Shown here piece by piece: positions 1 to 7,132 of a stretch of 7,132 nucleotides of DNA (position 1 is the stretch's first letter; each line of letters starts with the position of its first letter). The notes below the pieces were generated by a model, which was not told where the DNA came from, made no database searches, and saw only the letters and a list, made by a program, of their open reading frames with translations. The stretch is from Rhodoferax sp. Its GTDB lineage: Bacteria; Pseudomonadota; Gammaproteobacteria; Burkholderiales; Burkholderiaceae. The stretch spans positions 1 to 7,132 of the forward strand of contig JAIFMT010000141.1 of the NCBI GenBank assembly GCA_020048295.1, given 5' to 3'. The position numbers and the translations under genes were made by a program.

Positions 1-1610
<1,610 letters not shown>

Positions 1611-1617
1611 ACCAGGT

Positions 1618-4272
1618 TTACACCGGAACATCCGGGGCAGCACCCGCAACACGCAGCCAAGTCTGCGCAAAGCTATCGGCGCAGACGGGTCGGCCAAACA
1701 GGTAGCCCTGACCCAGCTCGCAGCCCAGCGCCAGCAGGCGCTCTGCTTGCGCGGCTTGCTCAATGCCTTCGGCCACCAGCGTGCGGCCCAGGTTGTGCGC
1801 CAGGTCGATGATGGCGTGCACCAGCACGCCGTCGTTGGGGTGCGTCAGCATGGTGCCGACAAAGCTCTGGTCGATCTTGATCACCGAAATCGGCAGTTGG
1901 CGCAGGTACGCCAGGCTGGAATAACCGGTGCCAAAGTCGTCAATCGCCAGCGAGATGCCCATGCTGCGCAGTTCGCTCAGGCAGGCCAGTTGCGCCGGGG
2001 TTTGCTGCAACAGTGCGTCTTCGGTGATTTCAAGCTCCAGCGCCTGCGCCGGCACCTGATGCGTTTGCAGCAGCTGACGCAACTGCGCTGCCATGTCCGG
2101 GCGCTGCAAGTCGGCGACGTTCTGGTTGATGGCCAGGCACCAGTGCGGCTGCCAGCGGCCTTCGCGCAACCATTGCCCGAGTTGCTGCAGGGCATCGTTC
2201 ATGACCCATTGGTCCAGCAGCGTCAGCAGGCCGGATTTTTCGGCGACGCGGATGAATTCGCCCGGCATCACCAGCCCGTGGCCGGGCCGCTCCCAGCGCA
2301 CCAATGCCTCGGCCCCCATCAGCGCGCCATCGCTCAGGCGAACCTTGGGCTGAAAATGTACGCGCAGTTCGTTATGGGCAATCGCCCCGGCCAGCTCGGT
2401 CTGGATGGAGAATGCCTGGTTGTTGGCCAGGCGCATCTGTGGCGTGAAGCAGGCCAACCGGTTGCGCCCGCCCAGCTTGGCGCCGTACATGGCCATGTCG
2501 GCGTTGCGCAGCAGCAGGTCGGGGCTGTCACCATCGTCCGGGTAAACCGCCAGGCCCATGCTGGCCATCGGCCGGAAATGTTGCGCCGCCTCCAGCGGCA
2601 GTGGCTGACGCAGCAGGTTCAGCAAGTTGCCGGCCACCGCCTGGGCACCCGCACGGTCAGTGCCCGGCAGCAACACGGCAAATTCGTCGCCACCGACACG
2701 CGCCACCGTGTCCTCCAGCCGCACGCCTTGCTGCAGGCGCTGCGCCACGCTTTTCAGCAGCTCGTCACCGACTTGATGGCCTAGCGTGTCGTTGACTTCC
2801 TTGAAGCGGTCCAGATCGACAAACAGCAGGGCGAAAGAGTGACCATGGCGCCGGGCGCTGGCGGTAAGCTGCGCGGCCCGGTCGTTGAACAGCGCGCGGT
2901 TGGGTAAATCGGTCAGATCGTCGTACGCGGCCTGATGCGCCAGTTGCAGCTGCGCCTGGTGCAGTTGCGTGATGTCGGTCTGTACGGCAAAGTAGTACAG
3001 CACCAGGCCGGCTTCGTCACGCACCGCCTTGATGTTGGTGCGCACCGTGTACTCCGAGCCATCGGTGCGGCGATTGCTCAACTGGCCCGACCAGCTGCCC
3101 TGCGTTCGCAATGTACTCCACAGGTCTTTGTAAAACGCCGGGTCTTGCCGCCCGGACTTGAGCACGCGCGGGTTGCGCCCCAGCACCACCTCGGCCGAGA
3201 GGCCCGATTGCAGGCTGAACGCCGGGTTGACCCGCACGATGCGGGCATCGGCATCGGTGACGATGATGGCCTCTTGCGCCGCCATGAACACGGTTTCGCT
3301 GAGAATGGTCTGGCGCTGCTGGCTCTTCAGATTGGTGACATCGGTGGAGATGCCACCCACGCCATAAATGCGACCTTCGAGGTCGCGCAGCGGGAATTTG
3401 CGCGTCAGGAAGTCCACCGCACCTTCCATGCGGCCATGCATCTTTTCTTCGAGCGTGGCTGCCACGCCGCTTTGCAGCACGCGCTGGTCGGCCTCACTTT
3501 GCACAATCGCATCGCGCAAGGGCATGAAATCAATGCGTTGGTGACCCAGCACCGCTTCGCGCTCGCGGCCCAGGAAACGCAGCAGGGTCTGGTTGGCCAA
3601 CAACATGTGGCCTTGCGGGTCGGCTGCATAAATCAGGCTGTCGCTGGCATCGAGCAGCAGCGAAAAAAAGCGCTGGTCAGCAGCGCGGGCCACCTCGATG
3701 GTGCGGTCCACCAGCAGCAGCAGCACGCGGCGGTCGAGCTTGTAGTCCATCGACAGGCCAATCAGATGCACGTCATACACCGGGCTGCGGGTGTCGGTTT
3801 GGGCAATCCTGACTTGCTGCAGCAGCATTGCCTCGCCCGAGCGCACATCGCGCAGCGCCGCGTGCAGCCGGGCGCGGTCATTTTTGTGGACGGCATGCCA
3901 AAAGCGGTTGTCCGGGCTGCTGAGGTGACCCGCGCTGCTGAGCAGCACGCTGGCGCGCTCGTTGCTGTCATCGACGTTGCCCAGGTTGTCCACCACCAGC
4001 GCCGCCAATGGCATGTGCTCAAACAGCGACTGGTAGCGCCGGCGCAGCAGGTCAGCCTCTTGCTGGGCGGCACGCAACTCGTCGTTTTGCAGCTCCAGCT
4101 CCACCTGGTAAATACGCAGGTCTTCGAGCAGTTTGGCGGTTTGCAGCTGCTCGGCATCGGGCTCGGTGGTGTCGCTGTCGTGTTGCGCCAGAATGGCCTC
4201 GGCACGCTGCTTGAGCAGCGCCAGGCGCTCGGTTTTTTGCCGTGTTGTGAAGGGCGATGCCGACGCGTTCAT
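1618..4272 (-). CDS. PAS-PAS-PAS-GGDEF-EAL cyclic-di-GMP signalling protein
   Basis: An 884-residue cytoplasmic sensor with no membrane segment, predicted to make and/or degrade cyclic-di-GMP. Residues 10-80 form a helical/coiled-coil lead-in (LRIYQVELELQNDELRAAQ) of the kind preceding PAS domains. Three PAS regions follow at about 80-192, 198-315 and 325-438; the third has the NPRVLKSGRQDPAFY and WSGQLSNRRTDG signatures. The GGDEF domain (about 445-610) has DDLTDLPNR, VDLDRFKEVNDTLGH and an intact GGDEF at 527-531, with the inhibitory RxxD site RLED at 518-521 exactly five residues earlier. The EAL domain (about 625-870) keeps E655 of EAL, N716, E748, E751, D778-D779 in IDDFGTGYSSL, K799, E835 and Q855, so phosphodiesterase activity is plausible. 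The ATG at 4272 overlaps the upstream TGA as ATGA. A longer frame reaches 4401, but its extra 43 residues lie inside the upstream gene and are not domain-like. Signal ligand unknown. Confidence 0.93.
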   Translation of the reverse strand: MNASASPFTTRQKTERLALLKQRAEAILAQHDSDTTEPDAEQLQTAKLLEDLRIYQVELELQNDELRAAQQEADLLRRRYQSLFEHMPLAALVVDNLGNVDDSNERASVLLSSAGHLSSPDNRFWHAVHKNDRARLHAALRDVRSGEAMLLQQVRIAQTDTRSPVYDVHLIGLSMDYKLDRRVLLLLVDRTIEVARAADQRFFSLLLDASDSLIYAADPQGHMLLANQTLLRFLGREREAVLGHQRIDFMPLRDAIVQSEADQRVLQSGVAATLEEKMHGRMEGAVDFLTRKFPLRDLEGRIYGVGGISTDVTNLKSQQRQTILSETVFMAAQEAIIVTDADARIVRVNPAFSLQSGLSAEVVLGRNPRVLKSGRQDPAFYKDLWSTLRTQGSWSGQLSNRRTDGSEYTVRTNIKAVRDEAGLVLYYFAVQTDITQLHQAQLQLAHQAAYDDLTDLPNRALFNDRAAQLTASARRHGHSFALLFVDLDRFKEVNDTLGHQVGDELLKSVAQRLQQGVRLEDTVARVGGDEFAVLLPGTDRAGAQAVAGNLLNLLRQPLPLEAAQHFRPMASMGLAVYPDDGDSPDLLLRNADMAMYGAKLGGRNRLACFTPQMRLANNQAFSIQTELAGAIAHNELRVHFQPKVRLSDGALMGAEALVRWERPGHGLVMPGEFIRVAEKSGLLTLLDQWVMNDALQQLGQWLREGRWQPHWCLAINQNVADLQRPDMAAQLRQLLQTHQVPAQALELEITEDALLQQTPAQLACLSELRSMGISLAIDDFGTGYSSLAYLRQLPISVIKIDQSFVGTMLTHPNDGVLVHAIIDLAHNLGRTLVAEGIEQAAQAERLLALGCELGQGYLFGRPVCADSFAQTWLRVAGAAPDVPV

Positions 4273-4297
4273 GCCTGCCCCGGCAGATTTAGCTGCC
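4269..4297 (-). promoter_or_regulatory. ATGA stop/start overlap with alternative hairpins before the GGDEF-EAL start
   Basis: The upstream TGA (4271-4269) and the downstream ATG (4272-4270) share bases, the classic sign of translational coupling. In the RNA, GGCAG (4297-4293), CTGCC (4286-4282) and GGCAG (4279-4275) follow one another, so the central CTGCC can pair with either flank: a 5-bp stem with a 6-base loop, or a tight pairing against the segment that includes the weak Shine-Dalgarno-like GGGG. The overlap is certain; any control by these hairpins is inference, and the repeats also encode ordinary residues of the upstream protein. Confidence 0.5.
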
Positions 4298-5498
4298 GCC
4301 ATTGCGTGATGTTGACGTGGCTGACCACCGCGCCAGGCTGCTCGCCGCCCACGCCAGTCACATGCATGACAAACCAGCGCTCTTGCGTGGGTGAATGGCA
4401 CGGGTATTCCAGCGAGAAGTGCTGGCGGCGGCCTTCCAGCACTTCGCGAACCCCGCGTTGCGCCGCACCGGCGCTGGGATCAGACGCGGCACCGAGCTCA
4501 CGGCACACCTCCAGGTAATTGACACCCGGGCCGGAGTGCGCCAACAACGGGTCGCCATTTTCAATGGCAAAACGCCGCCAGGCGGTGTTGATCAGGGTGA
4601 TGACACCGCTGCTGTTGAGCACCGCAATGTGTTCCGCCAGCGCGTCGATGATGGACTGCAGGCGCGACACCTCATGCAGCGCGGTGACATCCATGAAGGT
4701 GATCACCGCCCCCTTGGCGCTCGAGGACGGCACCCGGTACGGCAGCATGCGGACAAAGTAATGCAGGCCGTTGATGCCGCGAATTTCTTTTTCGACCTTG
4801 TCCTCGCTCTTGAGGGTGTGCGTCAGGTCGGCGATCAGCTCGGGGTAGAGCAGGGTGTGCGCCAGGTCGTCGAGCGGACGGCCAATGTCGGAGTCGCGCA
4901 GCCGGAAGATGTGCGTGGCATCGGGCGAGAAACGCGTCAGGTTCAGGTTTTCATCGACAAACACCGTGCCAGCCGACACCGCCTGCGCCATGTTGTCCAG
5001 GTCGGCGTTGAGGCGGTTGAGAATGTCGATTTTTTCCTGGTACTCGGCGTTGACGGTGTTGAGCTCTTCGTTGACCGATTGCAGTTCCTCGTTGGAGCTT
5101 TGCAGCTCTTCGTTGGAGCTCATCAGCTCTTCGTTGGTACTTTGCAGTTCTTCGTTGGAGGTTTCCAGCTCTTCCACGGTGGCTTGCAGGCTCTCGCGGG
5201 TGGCGGTGAGTTCGCGCTCGAGCACCTCCATGCGTTCGGCGGTTTCCGAATCCAGGTCGATGGTGGTCAGCGCCTCGGTGGGGGCGGCAACGGCGTGCAG
5301 TTGCTCAAATGCCAGCAGTGTCAGGCGGTCGCCCTCGCTCTCATCGACCGGCCAGGCCGACAGGCGCAGATGCTCGACATCCCCCTCGATGGAGGTGAAC
5401 TTGAGCCGGTCGGACACCACGCTGGTGCCTTCGCGTCCGGCCTTGAACACCAGCGCCACCGCCACCGGCACCAGCGGCTCGGGCAGGATGCGGTTCAT
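4269..5498 (-). CDS. Coiled-coil PAS-PAS protein; probable C-terminal part of a CheB-CheR-PAS fusion
   Basis: A 409-residue soluble protein. Residues 1-66 (MNRILPEPLVPVAVALVFKA, then LRLSAWP and LTLLAFEQ) resemble the linker that follows CheR in CheB-CheR-PAS fusion proteins. Residues 88-170 are a long coiled coil containing five consecutive 7-residue SNEELQS-type units, a hallmark of that family. Two PAS regions follow: about 170-276 (VFVDENLNLTRFSPDATHIFRL, split as VFVDENLNLTRFSP and ATHIFRLRD) and about 280-400, the latter with LEYPCHSPTQERWF and ending VVSHVNITQW. There is no histidine kinase, GGDEF or other output domain. The protein begins directly where the upstream CheB-CheR ORF stops (ATGA overlap), with no Shine-Dalgarno within about 15 bases, so expression would need re-initiation. 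It may therefore be the detached half of a frameshifted gene. It overlaps the GGDEF-EAL gene downstream by another ATGA. Confidence 0.8.
   Translation of the reverse strand: MNRILPEPLVPVAVALVFKAGREGTSVVSDRLKFTSIEGDVEHLRLSAWPVDESEGDRLTLLAFEQLHAVAAPTEALTTIDLDSETAERMEVLERELTATRESLQATVEELETSNEELQSTNEELMSSNEELQSSNEELQSVNEELNTVNAEYQEKIDILNRLNADLDNMAQAVSAGTVFVDENLNLTRFSPDATHIFRLRDSDIGRPLDDLAHTLLYPELIADLTHTLKSEDKVEKEIRGINGLHYFVRMLPYRVPSSSAKGAVITFMDVTALHEVSRLQSIIDALAEHIAVLNSSGVITLINTAWRRFAIENGDPLLAHSGPGVNYLEVCRELGAASDPSAGAAQRGVREVLEGRRQHFSLEYPCHSPTQERWFVMHVTGVGGEQPGAVVSHVNITQWRQLNLPGQA
5058..5162 (-). repeat. Five tandem 21-bp coding repeats (SNEELQS heptads)
   Basis: Five consecutive 21-bp units encode T/S-S/T/V-N-E-E-L-Q/M/N at residues 113-147 of the PAS-PAS protein. 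The plus strand shows recurring gcagctcttcgttgga-like blocks. The heptad period fits a parallel coiled coil acting as a signalling helix between the CheR and PAS parts. Similar repeats are widespread in CheB-CheR-PAS fusion proteins, so this is a family feature and not a microsatellite peculiar to this genome; the DNA units differ at synonymous positions. Confidence 0.9.
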
Positions 5499-5510
5499 GT
5501 CCAGACTGGC
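5495..5510 (-). other. Reading-frame break between the CheB-CheR and PAS-PAS ORFs (possible short deletion)
   Basis: The CheB-CheR frame ends LVNGRHELVPVWT and stop, while the next frame read slightly upstream of its ATG gives ASLDMNRILPEPLVPV. In CheB-CheR-PAS fusions, as recalled, a stretch like LVN...EI(V)..(F/W)G is followed about twenty residues later by (A/P)SLDL.R.L...L...., so both sides fit one protein with the middle missing. At 5501-5510 the ten bases GCCAGTCTGG (minus strand) encode VPVW ending in one frame and ASLD in the other. This is what recombination between two short direct repeats would leave, with loss of 3n+1 bases. The frame change is seen; the deletion is inferred, and an assembly error is possible. 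Confidence 0.5.
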
Positions 5511-7132
5511 ACCAGCTCGTGGCGACCATTGACCAAAATCGCCGCTGGCGGCGAAAACGCCTTGATCAGCGTGTTGAAGCCCTGCTCCACCATGGTCGGC
5601 TTGATGCGGCCGGTGCGGGTGCGCTGGCTGCTGCCCAGCGACACGCCGGGGTAGCCGTAGCCAGTGCCTTTGGCGACATCAATCGGAAAGCTCAACGGAC
5701 GCACCATCTCCCAGATCTTGTGCCGGGCGCTGACGGTGGTGAAGTCTTTTTGCAGCTCTCCCAGCGATTCACTCGACCCCAGGAACAGGTGTGCGCCAGG
5801 CAGCAGCGCGTACTGCAGGCGTTTCAGGGCCCGCTCCTGTGCGGCTGGGCGAAAGTAGATCAGCGCGTTGCGGCAGGTCACCAGGTCCATGCGGGTGAAC
5901 GGCGGGTCGGTCAGCAGGTTGTGGCGGGCAAACACAATGCACTGGCGCAGCTCGTTTTTCACCACAAAGGTGTTGCCTTTCTTGACAAAAAAGCGCTCCA
6001 GTTGCTGCGGCGACACTTCGGCGGCAATCGACTCGGGGTAGGTGCCAGCACCGGCGGTTTCGATGTTTTGCTGCTCGACGTCGGTGGCAAAGATCTTCAG
6101 TGTGGGCCAGTGTTTGAGCTGGTCAAACGCTTCCAGGAACAGCATGGCCACCGAATACGCTTCTTCACCGGTGGACACGGCCGCCAGCCAGACCCGGATC
6201 GACTCGCCCGCCTGTTTTTTCACCACCAGCGGCTCGATGATCTGGCGCGCCAGTAGCTCGAAGGCATCGGTATCGCGGAAGAAGCTGGTCACCGGGATCA
6301 GCAGCTCGCGGCGCAGCGTGAGCACCTCGTTGCGATCGTTGTTGAGCACCTCCAGGTAAGTCTCCAGCGCGGTGACCTGGCGCACGTTCATGCGCCGCTC
6401 AATCCGGCGCATCACGGTGCCGGTTTTGTATTCCTGAAAATCAATGCCGCCGACTTGCAGCAGCAAATGCATGATGCCGCTCAGGGCCGCCTCGGGGCTG
6501 GTGGCACGCAGCGGGTTGTTGCTGGCATCAAGCGTGACCGCCGCCTTGACGATGGGCTGGTTGGTGATGTGCGCCAGCAAGCGCGCACCAATCTGATCCA
6601 CCGGCAAGATGGCATCCACCAGGCCGGTGGCAATCACGCTGCGCGGCATGCCGTCAAACTTGGCATCGTCGGGCTCCTGGGCAATCAAAAAGCCGCCCGA
6701 GTCGTTGATGGCCGCCGCGCCACGGGTGCCGTCAGAGCCCGTGCCCGAGAGCACCACCCCCACCGAGCGCGCGCCATAGTGCTCGGCCATCGACTTGAAA
6801 AACACGTCGATCGGCAGCGTCAGGGTGCGCGGGTTTTTGGGCGTCAACGTCAGCTTGCCAGCGCCCATGTGCATGATGGACCCCGGCGGAATCAAATAGA
6901 CCCGGTTGGGCTCAATCGGCATGTCTTGCTCAACCATCACCACCGGCATGGCGGTGTGGCGCGCCAACAAGTTGGCCATCATGCTCTTGTGGTCGGGCGA
7001 CAAGTGCTGGATCACCACAAACGTGGCCCCCGACTGGCTGGACATGCCGGCAAACAATTTCTCCAACGCCTCCAGGCCCCCGGCAGAGGCGCCAATGGCG
7101 ATGATCTGGGGGGTAAGTTCGGGCGTCTCAGC
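5495..7132 (-). CDS. CheB methylesterase-CheR methyltransferase fusion protein, 5' end outside window
   Basis: Predicted to combine removal and addition of methyl groups on glutamates of chemoreceptor-like proteins. 545 residues are visible. The frame stays open to the right edge, and the CheB domain begins there (IIAIGASAGGLEAL, residues 10-23), so the start lies outside the window; a TTG at 7066 is internal to this motif and not a start. CheB catalytic residues are present: S16 in GASAGG, H43 in VVIQHLSP and D134 in LSGTGSDGTRG. CheR follows: its N-terminal helical domain at about 215-275, then LLIPVTSFFRD (277-287), the S-adenosylmethionine loop VWLAAVSTGEEAYS (314-327, where the usual GC before STGEE is AV), FATD (348-351), HNLLTDPPF (404-412) and CRNALIYF (420-427). 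A linker at 475-545 ends abruptly, where family members usually continue into a coiled coil and PAS domains. Whether a response-regulator receiver domain precedes CheB cannot be seen. Confidence 0.92.
   Translation of the reverse strand, partial: AETPELTPQIIAIGASAGGLEALEKLFAGMSSQSGATFVVIQHLSPDHKSMMANLLARHTAMPVVMVEQDMPIEPNRVYLIPPGSIMHMGAGKLTLTPKNPRTLTLPIDVFFKSMAEHYGARSVGVVLSGTGSDGTRGAAAINDSGGFLIAQEPDDAKFDGMPRSVIATGLVDAILPVDQIGARLLAHITNQPIVKAAVTLDASNNPLRATSPEAALSGIMHLLLQVGGIDFQEYKTGTVMRRIERRMNVRQVTALETYLEVLNNDRNEVLTLRRELLIPVTSFFRDTDAFELLARQIIEPLVVKKQAGESIRVWLAAVSTGEEAYSVAMLFLEAFDQLKHWPTLKIFATDVEQQNIETAGAGTYPESIAAEVSPQQLERFFVKKGNTFVVKNELRQCIVFARHNLLTDPPFTRMDLVTCRNALIYFRPAAQERALKRLQYALLPGAHLFLGSSESLGELQKDFTTVSARHKIWEMVRPLSFPIDVAKGTGYGYPGVSLGSSQRTRTGRIKPTMVEQGFNTLIKAFSPPAAILVNGRHELVPVWT

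Noticed and set aside
1623..1635. CCGGA-ACA-TCCGG hairpin as terminator for argP
   Set aside because: The stem is only 5 bp, no T-run follows on the plus strand, and it encodes the C-terminal residues of the convergent protein.
4273..4401. 43-residue N-terminal extension of the GGDEF-EAL protein
   Set aside because: It lies wholly within the upstream PAS-PAS coding sequence, is rich in Cys, Arg and Trp with no domain character, and the ATG at 4272 gives a standard ATGA overlap.
5058..5162. Tandem 21-bp repeats considered as a phase-variable or CRISPR-like array
   Set aside because: The units are in-frame heptads of a coiled coil common to the protein family, differ at silent positions, and have no spacers.
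2935..5654. Long plus-strand open frames (527 aa at 2935-4518, 419 aa at 4395-5654) opposite the signalling operon, with a further one at 1747-2784
   Set aside because: They lie antisense to genes with clear domains, show Q/H/V-rich shadow composition expected from strongly biased GC-rich codons, and contain no recognisable domain or ribosome site.
7064..7066. TTG at 7066 as start of the CheB-CheR gene
   Set aside because: It falls just after the catalytic GASAGG motif of CheB; the frame is open upstream to the window edge, so the true start is outside.

Overview
The window looks like chromosomal DNA of a betaproteobacterium, most likely Burkholderiales and perhaps a Comamonadaceae relative such as Rhodoferax or Polaromonas. 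This placement rests on GC-rich coding sequence, strong third-position G/C bias and the style of the proteins; no rRNA or other phylogenetic marker is present. There is no mobile element, tRNA or CRISPR array, and no compositional break that would suggest recent transfer.

Layout. (1) Positions 1-533, minus strand: the N-terminal 177 residues of an NAD-type malic enzyme, cut by the left window edge. (2) Positions 534-680: a divergent intergenic region with a possible 17-codon leader ORF that ends in an ATGA overlap with the malic enzyme start, plus a cluster of CTGAC/GTCAG repeats just in front of the divergent regulator. (3) Positions 681-1610, plus strand: a LysR-type regulator of the ArgP (IciA) group. 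(4) Positions 1618-7132, minus strand: a three-ORF signalling operon whose start lies beyond the right edge. In transcription order it encodes a CheB methylesterase-CheR methyltransferase protein, a coiled-coil/PAS-PAS protein, and a PAS-PAS-PAS-GGDEF-EAL protein. Each ORF overlaps the next by the four bases ATGA. The regulator and the signalling operon converge with only 7 bp between their stop codons.

How it fits together. The signalling operon joins receptor-methylation chemistry (CheB/CheR) to cyclic-di-GMP turnover (GGDEF/EAL), with about five PAS sensory modules between them. The GGDEF motif, its RxxD inhibitory site and the EAL catalytic residues all appear intact, so the last gene could both make and degrade c-di-GMP. 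The most notable observation is that the first two ORFs read like one CheB-CheR-coiled-coil-PAS fusion protein broken by a small out-of-frame deletion near 5501-5510. At that point the two reading frames overlap on a sequence that fits both sides of the expected fusion. Whether this is a real split gene, a recent lesion or an assembly error cannot be settled from the sequence alone. The malic enzyme/argP pair is a separate metabolic-regulatory unit.
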